A DNA stretch of 64,000 bases, taken from positions 248,001-312,000 of the forward strand of contig JAKNDB010000079.1 of NCBI GenBank assembly GCA_024305405.1, written 5' to 3'. Below the pieces are notes generated by a model. It ran no database searches. It saw nothing but the letters and a program-made list of their open reading frames with translations, and was not told where the DNA came from. This DNA comes from Dirofilaria immitis (taxonomy: Eukaryota > Nematoda > Chromadorea > Rhabditida > Onchocercidae). Below, piece by piece: positions 1 through 14,118 of the stretch; positions within the stretch are counted from its first letter, which is position 1, and every line of letters begins with the position of its first letter. The position numbers were made by a program, and so were the translations under genes.

Positions 1-840
1 CAATCAAAGTTTCGAATTTAAGTTCTGACAATACCAATCCAATTTATAATATTTTAAGTTGCTTAGAGAAGTATATACATGCTATGTGTATAATGAATCC
101 AGTAACAAGAAGAAAAAGTCTCACTTCGTCCTAAATATTTATTATTCAAAATCTCGATACGATGAGACTTTTCATCTTTCATTCATCTATATTTATCGGA
201 AAAATTTCGAACTGAAAACGTGCACAAACTAAGTAACGGAATTATAACACATCGAGAAATTGCGATCTACGGCAATAATTATTCTTTAATTTGTCAACAA
301 AACATACCATTAGTCTTCTTTTGAATAAAGCGTAATTTGCATGCGCATCTGTACGTTGCAAAACGGATTGAATCGAAATCTTGCAATCCTAAAATGAATA
401 ATAATGATCAAAATGTTAGTTTTCAAATATAATATTTGATAAATTTTAGATTTTGAAAATGTGACAATATTCTCAAATAAATACAGCGATATTCAATTAA
501 GCGAAATTATCCCAGTGCTAAATTCTTTCAAATTTTTATTCGAAATACATAATATCAATAATGTAACATAAGCAAATTATTTTTTTTCATGTGAAGGAAA
601 AATAAAATTATTATCTTGACTGTATTATTATTAGTTAATATCTTACTCTGACGACTGCAATTTCTAAAATGTCACATAAATAAATTAAATGATAAAATCA
701 TTATTCGTTCAATGTCAATCGAAGCCTAGAAATAGTATTTGTGCGTATTCTGGAAGTGAATCCATTTATTTTTGTTTATTCTTATCACTATGAGAACCTA
801 TTTACCCCACTTATTCACTCTTCTTTTTCGAAAATATAAC

Positions 841-1066
841 TTAATGCCACATTTCACCTTACGTTATCCTTTGTCACATACACATGAAAAATTAAAAAAA
901 ATTGTATTTGCATGTACTTGCAAGCGGATCTATTCATTCTTTTCATTATTAAATCTATTTATTTTACTTGTCTTATTATCTTTTCTTTTTATCTTTTGAA
1001 AGTATAAATTATGTCACATTTTCCATGTCACGTTATACTTTGTAACGTATATGAAAATTAAAAAAA
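841..1066. repeat. Degenerate direct repeat, two ~60-bp copies
   Basis: A block at about 841-901 containing ATGCCACATTTCACCTTACG reappears in diverged form at about 1006-1066, where ATGTCACATTTTCCATGTCA starts the copy. Both copies end in ATGAAAATTAAAAAAA-like sequence. Spacing is about 165 bp. No coding role is visible. Confidence 0.5.
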
Positions 1067-3899
1067 CGACTAACGCATTTCATCAATTAACATTTGCAAT
1101 TCGATAACAATTGCATCGTTAGCTGTTGAGGCATCCATGTTAACTGATTATAAATTATGACTTTTCAGATGTTCACATTTATTTCAGATTTTTCACACTA
1201 ATTTTTTTCTTTGATTATCATTCAAATCTACCGTACCACATTTATCATCCATTTCTTTATACGTATGTTTTGTAGTATAATAAATTACGTATAATGTTAC
1301 ATCATAGAAATGAATTTTTCACTTTTTAATCCAACCATTTTCTTCTAAATTATTTCTGAACCAAAACCTGAAATAAAAGATAAATGATAAATAGCAGTTA
1401 AAATATTCACAAAGGCAAAGCGAGAAAATTGAAATTTTTGGTGTAAAATAGAAAAAGAAGCAAAATTGAAATTATAAAATTTGTATTCGAAAAATTTCCC
1501 AATATTATATTTAAATAATTTGGAAAGATAGAAAAATATTACTAAAAATTTGCGTAAGCAATAATAATTTCACGGAAATGAACGAGTATTTAAAACTTTC
1601 CTTTGTTTGGCTAAAAGTTTGGACACTTCAAATTACTCCAAATAATTCCCTAATTAAATTATCTAATGAAATGATAATGATATTACGGTAGCAGATGACA
1701 CCTTTTTTTCACTTCTATTTAAAAAAATGTAAATAATTAATAAATTAGTGGACGGAAAATTTGGTAATACATATAAGAGTTTAAAAAATTTTTTTGAAAG
1801 CAAAAAAATTGTAAAAACGAAATGAATAAACGACAGGGAAATAAAAATTGAAAACTTTTTCCAAGAAAAAATTAAAATTATAAAGAAACTGAACAAAGAA
1901 ATCAAGCAAAACGATATTTCGTTTTTCTTCACATTGTTTAATTTGTTAAAACTGATATATCAGTTAATCCTATTTCTTGTTATCGTTATATGGTAACGTA
2001 AAAATTCACGTTAATAGTACATGTATATAAAGTTGCATAGCAAATTTTCTATAAATTAAATCTGTATAAAAAGAAGTCAGCAAAGTAAAAGAAATTCTTT
2101 GAAAAAATAATAAAATTGTATTCTCTTAAGATCACCCAGTATGAATCAAGTAAATGTAAAAAAATTTGTCCTTCATTCTTTCTCCCCAGATTTTCAACTG
2201 ATTATGAAAATTCGAACCGATTTCAATAGAAAATTTTATCCGATTCTTTTCTATGAATTTTCTTCAATTAACATTTGATAGATTGCATCATAAAAAGAAA
2301 AAAAGCAGGAAATAATGTGCTTTCTTTTTTTTATTACAAATTAGCAAATTATTTTTAGGAAAAAAATGATATAATTATTGAAATAGACAAAAGAGCTTTA
2401 TCAAATTTCGGAATGGCAAATGTAAGAATAAATTAAGTTTTGTACACATCAACAAAATTTGTGTATTGTACAAAAATCCATTTTTTCCTTTTAAATAGGT
2501 CAAGAAAGATTGAGCTTTCTTCCGGAATCATAGAAACAATGAAATGACATGATTCATAATGTTTTGAATAGATCAGGGAAGAATTATTTCCTTTCCAGAA
2601 TCACAAAGCAGTACTTCATGTGCTCAATAACATAATGAACAAAAGTAAAAAGAAAACTAACCTCTTTTCGGAATCATATAAAACCTTTTTCCAGAACTAT
2701 ACGATATGAAAAGAAATTCGAAATACATTAAGAGCATTTAAATTTTTGCGGAAAAAGAAAATACGATTCGTCTGGAGAAATAGATGATATTCAAAGATTG
2801 AAAATATTTCCAAAATAACTGGCGATTTTTTGAAAGAAAAGAGTGATTGAGAAAAAAGGAAAAAAAAGCATAAATAATTAAAAGAAAAAAGAAGAAGACA
2901 GAGATTTCGTAACAACCTTTACCACATGCATAGCAGACGCACAAAAACTAAATAAACTGACAAATTCTCAATGTCGAAAAACTAAAATCAATTTAAGATC
3001 ATAAGGGCACAGGTTCATATTCAAGTTGCGGATGCTATCAAAATTAATTATTGTACGAGCAATTTTTTTAACATGTAGGAGACGATAAATGATAATTTTA
3101 ATTGTTTCTATAAATATCTGCTACGTAATTTCTATAAGAATTTAATAAAAAAAAGTAATTGTTTTCTTTTTCTTAATTAAATAAAAATTTTAATCTAAGC
3201 AATTACTTAAAAATAGATGAAATTTCGAACTTTAAATAAATATATATTCTATAAATCAAAGCAAATCATAGCATATTGTTTAAGCAATTTTATTCAATAT
3301 TGAGGATTGCTAAAAGGTTGGGATTATTCAGAAATTTGATGTACTATGAATTTATTCATTGATTTTGAAAATATCAATGCCAAATTTAGAGTGTAAAAAC
3401 TTGAAATATGGAACTTGTTTTTGTCACTCTAAATCACTAAAATTGTTTCACGAAATATTACATGAAAAGGCAAAACAAGAAATAAACGATAAGAAAAAAA
3501 AGGAAAAGTAAAAATAATTCGTCTTGTTAGATGTATTGTAAGTATTACATAATACTTCAGGTTCGAAGTGGGCAGTAGTATATTATAGCGCGTACTGTAA
3601 GTATTACAGTACTCTAATATAACGAAATTTTTATCCTTTATGCTTTCTCAGTAAACTATTTTTTAACTACTGGAAAATATTTCGATCTCTTGAAAATCAT
3701 TTCCCAATAAAGCAGCCCAAAGATTTTATTCTTTCCAGAATCTAAAGTTTTTCAATCATTTAAGAATATCGAGTCTATATATAAAGAAATTGAAGACTGG
3801 GATAAAATTTTCATTGCAATTTGTAATCATTAGTTTCATAAAAATAAAAGAAACGCTGACTAAATAAAATGATTCATCTGAATTAGTCTAAGAATGCTG

Positions 3900-4380
3900 A
3901 AGAATCTTTCATTTATCCTTCAACAATCATTCAAGTTCAAAAATTGTTAGACCAAGTTTTCTTTTTTTTTTTTAACAAATCATTCAAATCTGAGAAATTA
4001 GACTAGATTCTATTTGCAAATCACTTGGATTCAAGTTGCAGACTTAAATTTCTTTCACGAATCATTCAAACTTGAGAAAATTTTAGACTAAGTTTTTTCA
4101 CGAATTATTCAAATTCAAAAAATTAGACTAAATTCTATTTGCAAATCACTTAGATTCAAGTTGCAGAACTAAATTCTCTTTATGAATCATTCAAGCTCAG
4201 AAAATTGTCAAATTAAATCTCTTCTTGAATCACTCAAGCTGAAGAAGTTGTTAGACTTCTTTTATACGAATCATTTAGATTTAAATACATTCCTATTACA
4301 AATCATTTTGGTTTAAAAACTCATTGAATGAATTAAGTTTTCTTTACAAATCATTCAAGTTCAAAAATTGCTGTTTACAT
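3900..4380. repeat. Degenerate tandem repeat, ~60-bp units
   Basis: Phrases such as AATCATTCAA, GTTAGAC and TTCAAGTTGCAGA recur about every 55-65 bp, with substitutions and small indels between units. It looks like an old, decayed tandem array in intergenic DNA. The exact unit boundary is uncertain. Confidence 0.5.
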
Positions 4381-6969
4381 ATTGTCGCTCACTCGTTTCA
4401 AGTAGCGCCAAACCAATTATGGATCCAATTTCAGAATTTGCTTCAGTCAAACCTGAGAAAGAAAAGAAACCAAACTTTAATATAAAATCTTAGATGATAA
4501 TAGCTTCTAATTAAATCAATCCGATAAATGAATTTTTACTTTAAAGAAACAATGCAGCTTTTTAATAATCATCAAAAATTTTTCAAATCACCAATTATCA
4601 CTTGAAAATTTTCAAAAATTTAATCATAATATTAGCTCCTACCATTCGTCCATTTCTATTATTTCACCTTATATTTCATTTATTATTTTAATCTTTTATT
4701 TTCAAGATATTGTAAAATTAAAGTAGAAGAGAAAGTTTGAAAAAGGGAAAAAACAAAATAAGATAGACAATGACAATGACAAAAAATGATGTCTGGTTTT
4801 AATTTGCTTGAAATAATCATCATAAAATTCTATCTATTTTTTAGATCTCTTCAAATCCTGAACCAGCTATCCTTTTTTCACCATTGGAAAAATAAAATAA
4901 AATAATGAAAATAGTAATTTGACTAAAATATTAAAAATTTCTGCTTTTCTCTCTCCTTCTTCTTTCGATTTAAAAAGCAAAAATAAAAGAATAAAAAAAG
5001 AAATATTACTGTCTTACATATAATTCCTCGCTAAATAGACGCATACAAATATACAAATGCTTTAAAGATTTTAAAAATATTTACCAAATCTTTTTTCCAA
5101 TTTTGTTTTTCAAAATTTATTTCTTCCCATTTTCAAAATTTCTATAAAAAAGATATTTTTGCAAAATGAGAAAGAAATCATAAAAAACTTAAAAACTTCC
5201 TTTAATATCGGAAAAATTCTTTCACTAAATTTCATCTTTTTCTCGTTTTTTTGCTGTTTTAAATTCCTTGCATATTGTAAAAGAAAAAAAAAGAAAGAAA
5301 TTACAAAATTCATTCAAATATTTGAAGAAAAAATTTTTCTTCAAATTTTATTATTTCTCTTTTTTACCATTTCTAAATCTAAAATAATTTGCAAAACAAC
5401 AAAAGTTTATTTAAAATATTGAAAAATCCATTGTTTTAAATTTTGCTTTTTTTCATTTTTGCTAATTTCAGATTTCTGTAATACTGCTAAAAAGAAAAAA
5501 AACCATTCGTTAAATTTCATTTCTTTGTCTTTGTAAAAAAAAGAAAGAAAGTATAAAAATTCTTTCTTTCAATTTTATTTTTTAAAATAAAATTCGCTTA
5601 AACATTTGAATGTCTAAAATTTTGTTTCATTTTTTTCTTTTCCACTTTTTCCTTTTTGACGCAAAAATTTTTATATTTTAATTTTATGAATCAACAAAAT
5701 CTATTTATATAAGAATTAAGTTTTACGTTTAATTAATTTAACAAAGATTAAATTTTGACCAAAATTTCAGAAGAAATGGGAAAAAATGAGAAAAAAAAGA
5801 ATATAAATATTGATATTTTTGAAATGAAAAATTTTATAATATAAAAAATAGCTTAATGCTAAAATTTTTATCAGCAATGTTGATATAAGACGCGCTTCTG
5901 CTAATTATATCGGTACTGATGAAAATGTCATGAAAATGATAACCACATTTTAACTATTAAGTATCATTTTAAATACTTGTATTAAAAATATTTGAAAAAT
6001 TAAATATCGTACAAATGGTACTGATGTCATCAATATTCATCTTATAAAAAATTAACTGTAAATTTGAATGATTTATAGAAAAATTGTTAAATATTTTGCT
6101 AATTTTTTAAATATTTCAGAAAAAACTGATTATTCAACAAATATCAAAACTGTTAGATTATAATTTGATAATTTATTAATCATACAAAATTATATCAATG
6201 CAAAGTTTGCCAAATTCAATATCATTCATTATAATCAAGTTCAATATTACCATATAACAATTCTTCGGTTGATGCATGCATGAATTTAAAAGTTGCTCTA
6301 TTATTAAAATGTTTGAGATGAATATTTTGTAAAAAAAAATTAATTTTGTTAAAAATTTTTAATTATCGATCATATATTTTGTAAATGCTATTATATTTGA
6401 TAAATTAAAGAATTTCCTCCTTACAAACTGTCACTTTTAAATCAAATAAAAAAAAATTGTTTGTATTCCAATTAATTGCAAAATTCTTAACGACAATTTT
6501 AATTTGAATTGAGAAATTATTTATTTCATAATATCATTTCAATAATATGATAAAAGGTGTGTGGGAGAGGAAAAAGGAAAGGCCAATATATTTGCAAAGA
6601 ATTTAATTTGAAAAAAATGAAAAGGTAAAAAGGAGAAACGATTGAGAATATTAAAATTTGTAAAATGTAAATATCATTCAATTCATTCAAATTTTTTCTT
6701 TTTTTTGAAAATTGAGAAGCAAAAAGAAAGAAAAAAAATCAAAACATCGATTTTTACTGTAATGCTAATAGATGATAATAGTATATATCATTGCTTTTTC
6801 CTGCAATTTTTTTTTCTAATTATGTGTAATTACTTAATAAAATCTCCTCAACATTAAAATGAAAAAAATGATATAAATCTAACTGATACATTTACTAATT
6901 TCAATTTCTTCTTTAAATAAAGTTTTTAATTTTATTTAAAGAAGAAATCTGAGAAATCAACGTGGTACA

Positions 6970-7205
6970 TGAAAAATACGGCGTGATAAGTGAAAAACGT
7001 AAATGATAGGAAAATGCACAACAATTATTCTGAAAAACAAAAAGTAATAATCTACATGTAAAAAAAAGAATATACATGACGTGATACGTGAAAAACGTAA
7101 TGATAAGAAATTTTTATGATAATCATTTGTGGAAAAAAGAAGAAAGGAAAAATATAAAATAAATGCAAGTAACAAGAAAATGTCAATATTCATTTGTGGA
7201 AAAAA
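6970..7205. repeat. Degenerate direct repeats (GTGAAAAACGTAA family)
   Basis: A ~30-bp segment with GTGATAAGTGAAAAACGTAA at about 6982 recurs at about 7082 as GTGATACGTGAAAAACGTAA. ATTTGTGGAAAAAA occurs twice about 65 bp apart just after. No gene is seen. Confidence 0.5.
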
Positions 7206-10200
7206 AAGAAAAGAAAAATAGCAACGATAAACGTAAAATTATAAAATTGAAAAGTCGATATTAATTTCGAGAAAAAAATGAAAAAGAAAAAAGTGAAAAG
7301 TCGGAAATATTGAATTATAAAAAAGAGGAGGAATTAAAGATAAATTATTTAAAAAAATTATGTAAACATTTTTCAACTAAAAATATATTTTTTATATTTG
7401 TCAATAATTAACAAATTTATATTTATCAATAATTTAATACTCTCATTATTATTATTGTTTAATATTATAAAGAAAAAGTGAATAAAGTCATCAAAAAAAA
7501 ATAAATATTTAAATTATAATTTCATTACAGTTTGATAACGAGGGGATTTAAATTGGAATTTGAATTGATTTGAAATATGTGCACGTTTTAAATTTTCACT
7601 TTTAATTAAAAATATTATTATTATAATTCAATATTATTAATGAAAAAGAAAAAGTGAATCAAATTAAATAGAAAAAAACGAGTTAAGTTTTAAATTTGTT
7701 TCAATAATGAAGGGATTTAAATTGAAATTGAATTAATTTGAATTATATTGCTTTTTATAACAAAGAAAAAAGAATTAAATAATAATTATATTATATCAGT
7801 AAATAACGAAGAAATTTAAATTGAAATTTGAATTCAATTTTAATCAGAAAAATTAATAAAGCAATACTTATCTTAAAAATATTTTATCTTATAAAATTTT
7901 CACTAATATTTTATTTGTTATATGGATAAAGTATATTGTAGACACATATATATTTATATATGAGAACGTCTGTTTCTCTCTATGTGTAACATAATATTGA
8001 GATCTAAAACATTGGTTTCACATTTTGCAGCAATAAGGAGAAAAAAATTTCGAAGAAAATATTTATGGCTTTCAAGATGAGATGAGATAGAATTCAGAGA
8101 GGCCAAGGAAAAGTAAAAAGGACAAACCGTCTGGCTTAATAAAATGAAGTTTGCTAACATATGGCGGACAGATTTTCGTTATAAAAAATGCCGACAAGAA
8201 ATCGTAGCACTGGATTAAATTATTAAGCAGCTAAGTTGAGAAAATAAAATCTTAATCTTATTAGCTTATCAATTCTCTGGTAGACTGATTGAATTAAAGT
8301 AACTATAAATAACTGAACTAATTAGTAATTCAAATTAATTAGGATAACTAATATATTGACTGGGTCAATTTAATAAATTGATAAATTAACTGAGCAAAGT
8401 TGATTAATTAATTAATTATAAAAGTTTTTCGTTTATTAAATGTGCCCAGTATTGGAATGTAAAATGAAATAATAATTGGTCCAAGAAAAAATGAATTCCA
8501 ATATGGACGAACAATGAAAAGCAAGGAATAAAAAAGAGCCTAGAATTGATTAAATATTAGCAATTCAAAAGCTAGACCTAAGGCTTTCTAATCTGTTTTT
8601 AATGCTATCAGTACTTTTATTGTATAATAACTTTAATAATTTATAAAAAAATTGAAAGAGAAATAGAACTCGAATGATTTTTATTTTTAAACTATTAAAA
8701 TTTATTGTCATAAATAATCTATAAATTAATTAATTTTTATTAAATTCGAAATAATAATTTATTTCATTTTACTTTTAATCTTATTTCTATTTCTTTTTTG
8801 GCTTGAATTTGGCATTTGATTAATGTAAATGATAAAATGCTATAACTAGTCTAAATAATAAAATGCCAAGTAAGCCAAGCAAGCTAAATACGTAAGAGAA
8901 ATGGAGAGAAAATTGCTGTATCTATCAGCTATTTCCAAGTCTTTTTTCCTTGGCCGCTTGGATATCACTAAGATCGTTTAAGGCTTATATCAATAAATTT
9001 CATCCTGTCTTTTTTCCGAACAAAAAATGAAATAAGTCCTAAGCATTTCAATATGTTGAAAAATAATAAACAAATAGCAACCATATTGTCAATTATATGG
9101 AAATGAAAAGCAAATAATATGAAATACTTTAAGTAAATTTTTTTAGAATAAAATTTACTCAGTTTTTAGTCATTTCTCATTAAAGTCTTCCTAAAATTTT
9201 ATAATTAATTATTCAATTTGATAGAATGAAAATGAAAAAAAAGTTTACTCAATTTTCCAGTGAATTACATATGAAAAAATTAATAAATTATAGGATCAAT
9301 TTGAATTTTAACAAATTATTTAAAATGATTGAAAAATTGATTATTTCCTTTCCAAAGAATCAATTATTATTTGAAATGAAATGGAATTTTATTATAAATC
9401 ATTCTTTCTGATAAAATTTAATCATTCTTTCTAATAAAATTTGAGTTAAATTATCTTTATCTTTTTTTTGTAGCAAAAACGACCAAACAAATAAATGATA
9501 TCAAATAAAAGAAGGAATAAATGAAATTTTTCAAATAAGCCTAAGTAAATATGCAATAATTTCAGTTCATTAAAACGTATGGCTCAAACGAAATCATATA
9601 AACTAAGCCGAAAATGATTACATTTTTTTGATTTCATAGTTTTTCGTTTATAATTTTTAAGTCAATTATGCTATATATGTATTTCACGTGTAATACGTAC
9701 TAAACATTAAAATATACATTGCATTAAATGATCCAAATTATTCAAAAATACGTATATGAATTATTATAAAATATATTGATTAATTGTTTACATAATAAAC
9801 AAATATTTAATATAAATTATTTATGGCATTGTTACACAGAATTTTTATAATATTTTTTGCTATTTTATTAAATGAAAGCATTATTTTTGCTTATTCTAAA
9901 TAATAAAATTTTATTGTACGATATGTTGAGAAGACTAAAAAAAGAAAAATTTCGAAAAAATCTTTTCTCGAAGCTTTTTCTCGATCTTTCTCTCTTGCTC
10001 TCGTTCCTTCTCGGAAATTAATCATTTTTTCGCTCTTTTTCTTTTAAATGAAATTTTCTTTTGTATTATCGAAAATTCGGAAAGCTCAATGGGAAGTAAA
10101 TTTTGCAATATCGTTTTAAAATAAATAACTAAATATCGTTCACCGTTCTTTTGTTTAATTTTCTTTCACTTCCGACTGCTTTTTTAAAACTTTTAACTTT

Positions 10201-11703
10201 TTTTATTCTCTTTTCTAACATATTTATATACTAAAATCGCAAGTAAATATATTTAACTACATATATTTATTTCAAATTGATTCAATTAATATCATGAATT
10301 AATTAGTTTTTTAATTAAACTAAATATATGAGTATGTAAAGGACCACATTAATTTAGTTTCTAATATAAATTAAATTAATTTAAATATTGAAATTAAAAT
10401 ATATAATTAGTATTTCAAGTCAAATTACTTAAAATTAATTCAGTTAATATCGCAGATTGATTAGTTCTTTTATACTAACTCAAACATATATAAAGAATTA
10501 TGCTAAATTTGAAATAATTTAAATTCTTAATGTAAATTATCATATTGATATCAGAAAAATCACTGATAAATATATAATCAATGACAATAATTATTAGCAT
10601 TTATTGCTAATAATGGTTATTTATTATTAATTATAAAAAAACCTAAATTTTTTTCTGCTGCACAAAATACTAATCATAAATAACATTAGATAAAAAAATA
10701 TTGTTTTAATAAAGATAACCTAAAATGAACGGATTACATATAATTAATGATTAATAATGATAATAACTATTATCATTAACTATATATCTATTACATCTTC
10801 AACTTTCATTATCAGCGATAAATAATGATCATCAGTGATAAATGATAAAAATAATTATCATTAATATATACAACACATTCTTTTTCTATTTTTTCCCTAT
10901 GAAATTTTCATTATCAATGATAAATGATAACATCTGTTATTATATAGAATAAATGATAATCCACGGATGAAAATTTTTTAAATGTAACTTTAAATATAAA
11001 TCAATATTTTCGAAAATAAATCTCATATTTTTCTCTTCTCTCTCTCCCCTCTCTATTGTTCTTCCTGTCTTCCCTTGTACTATTCTTGCCTCGATGAAAA
11101 AAGTGATTATGGCTTAATCGATTTAATAAATATTTTTAATTTGTAGAGCAATTAATAAATAATCATAATATTTAAAACTCTTATTCTAATATAATATAAT
11201 GTTTACATTTTAAATTAATTTGTAAGAATTTTAAATATAAAAATAAAGAGGAAAATTGCAAAAATAAAAAGTATGCAAAATGATTTTCGCAAAAAAATGG
11301 AAAAATTTCAGTGAAAGTTAAATTTAATTAAATTTTAATTTAAATACAATATTATATTTGATTAAAGCAATATGAAAAGAGAAGAAAAATGAAAAAAAAG
11401 AAAAAGAATAAACATTTAAAAGAATAAATTAAAATGTGAAAGAAATTACAATAACTAATTCTAATTCAAAAATTTCATTTCTGTTTTTTTGATAATTTTT
11501 GTTTACTTTTAAAAATTTTTATTTCCATAAAAGAATGATACATTTATTTCAGTAATTTCCAATTTCATAAATATACATATATTAATAATGGTACTTTTTT
11601 TAAAATTATTCAACCCTTTTTCTATTCTCAATTGATGATAATTATTCCAGTTTTCAATTTTCATATATCGAAATTGACATTCCGATGTTCATTCTTCCAT
11701 TGC

Positions 11704-11706
11704 ATA

Positions 11707-11789
<83 letters not shown>
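11704..11789. repeat. Compound microsatellite (TA)n(TAA)n
   Basis: About ten TA units pass directly into about 22 perfect TAA units. The open frames read through it as poly-isoleucine or poly-tyrosine are artefacts of the repeat. Confidence 0.95.
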
Positions 11790-11790
<1 letters not shown>

Positions 11791-12354
11791 GTATACATAC
11801 ATATATTTCTTTTGGATAAATAAATTATTAAAAATATAAATCGTAATAAACTGAAATATAAAATTTAAAATTTGATACATCATATTTTTTTAATTTAAAA
11901 TTTGATACATCATAGAAATGTTTTGTAATTAAAATGAAAGTTAAACATATACATTATTGACAAACTACTCCATTATGTTAGACTTACATAAAATATTTGT
12001 ACATCGTAAATGCTTTTATTAATATTCAAATTTTTAAATGAAATTTTCCACATAATACAGTTAATGAAGTTGATAAAAGATCATTAACGATCAATGAATA
12101 TGAACAGGAATTTAATTTAATAAATTCAAAAAGCCGGAATATTTGATGTATCTGCAAGGGAATCATTCTTATTTTATATAGAAATTTATTAGAGCATAAT
12201 TCGAGAATAGAAATTCAAAATTTAATAGTAATAAAGTGATTAAATAAATGGAATTTCCGATATATCAGCAATGAGAAATGAAACATTTCCAGTCATCATT
12301 TGATATAACAACAACATTCATCGGGAATGAATAATGATGACCTTCATCGAACTA

Positions 12355-12391
12355 TTTGTATATATATATATAAATATTTACATATATATAT

Positions 12392-12426
<35 letters not shown>

Positions 12427-12545
12427 TGAATCCATACATATCACGCACACATTCTCAACACATAAATCTATACACACCCACGCACATTCTATACAAACCT
12501 GTATATATATACACACACATACACATACACACCCACCCACATATT
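12355..12545. repeat. TA and CA microsatellite cluster
   Basis: Short TA tracts flank a CA tract of about 14 units at about 12397-12424. It is followed by imperfect CACA and ATAC sequence to about 12540. The two overlapping open frames here are repeat artefacts. Confidence 0.9.
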
Positions 12546-13599
12546 TATAGAATAATTTAATCCGATTAATGATTAAAACGATTTGAAAGATGATCGATAC
12601 TTTTCTCTCTTTCTTAATATTTCATTTTCTCCCCTCTCTCTTTCTCTTTTCTAATTTCCGCTTGAAATGATATTTTGAAAATTAGTAAGATAAAATTAAA
12701 TCATTCTAATATTAGACTGAAATATTATTTTCTTTTTTTGCAAATAAATTTTATCACTGCTTTTTATTGGCTAAATTGAGCGAATTGATCGGATAATTAT
12801 TGATTATTATAGCTTTATCAAAGAATTAAGGCTGAATTGAGCATATAAGTTATAAATTATATTCGATAATTAATTGCCACTACTTAATGTATAAATGAAT
12901 AATTTATTTTCATCCATCGCGAAGAAATAATCGAGAAAAAAAATTTTTAAAATATTGGCACTGATACTGATTGAATTATATTTTAAAATTTTGCCAAAAA
13001 AAAATATTTTAGCAAGTCTTTATAAGAAACAATAAATTTCAAACATTTTATAAAAATTATGATAGGAAAGAAGAGCACCTAATAGTTTTTAATAGCTAAC
13101 AGGAAAAAATATGATAAATTAGATCATTTCTTAAATGATATTAAATTGAGTAAAATATTTTGAATATCTAGTTTATAATTATTATATTTCTTATTTTCCT
13201 ATTATAATTTTTTAACTGGTAAGTTTCATAATTTGATTCTTTTCCTCTGATTTTATTTGTTCATTTTTTTAATATAGCTGACAAAAGAAAATAGAAACGA
13301 TAACTGAATAATCATAAATTAAACATTAAATATCTAAATTCAATAGTAATGAAAATATTATTTTAATAATATCACATGAATGAAATAATAAGGGAATTTT
13401 AGAAAAGTTTGAAAATGTTAAAAAATTTATTTAAGAAAAGTGATCGGCCAATGACTAAAAAATTTGCAATGAAAACTGAGGAGGAAAAGGAAGCAGTAAG
13501 ATAAATCGACAATCGATAATGTCTGCATTAAATAGGAGTAAAAGGATAATTTATAATCAATCATCCATATACATGCAACAATGAAAATGATAATAGTGA

Positions 13600-13742
13600 C
13601 GATAAAGGGAGGAAGAGGAAGAGGAAGAGGGAGAGAGAGGAGGAGGAGGAAAATGAAGAGGAATAGGAAGAGGAGGAGGAGGAGAGGAGGAGGAGGAGGA
13701 GGAGGTGGAGGAGGAGGAGAAGGAGGAGGAAGAGGGAAGGAA
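13600..13742. repeat. Purine tract (GGA)n
   Basis: A ~140-bp, almost pure purine stretch of GGA and GAGGA units on the + strand. It is asymmetric purine/pyrimidine DNA of the kind that can form triplex (H-DNA) structures. A complementary tract lies about 170 bp downstream. Confidence 0.9.
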
Positions 13743-13913
13743 CAAACGAAAGGATAGGCAATATTTCAAATTTTAATTAAAATAAAATGGTATCATTTCA
13801 AATTACATCTTTTTTCAATATAAAAAATATTTTAAGACTTCAGTTTTTTTGCCATACATATTTTTGTTAATTTAAAAGATCAGAAGGATATTTTTAATCA
13901 TTTCTATATTCAT

Positions 13914-14118
13914 TCCTCCTTCATTTCATTCTCTTTCTCTTCCTCTTTCCTCTCCTCTTATCTTCTCCTTCATCTCCTTCTCTCCCTCCTTTTTCATTTC
14001 ATTCTCTTCTTCCTCCTTCTTCATTTCCTTCTGTTCCTCTTCCTCCTCCTCCTCCTCCTCCTCTTTCGCTTCCTCCGATTCATTCTCCTCCTTTCCTTCT
14101 ATTTCTCCTTCGCTTCCT
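13914..14118. repeat. Pyrimidine tract (TCC)n
   Basis: A ~200-bp stretch dominated by TCC, TCT and TTC with a core of consecutive CTC units at about 14041-14060. In base composition it is the reverse complement of the GGA tract at 13600-13742. Confidence 0.9.

Larger units (their letters stand above)
1..11630. other. AT-rich gene desert, left part
   Basis: I see no exon series, no conserved protein motif and no RNA gene here. The open frames are short, rich in F, I, K, L, N and Y, and lack plausible splice partners, as expected by chance in sequence this AT-rich. The stretch holds many A and T runs, several degenerate short repeats listed separately, and scattered TGATAA-like words. It probably is intergenic sequence upstream of the guanylyl cyclase gene or between that gene and one left of the window. 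Confidence 0.6.
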
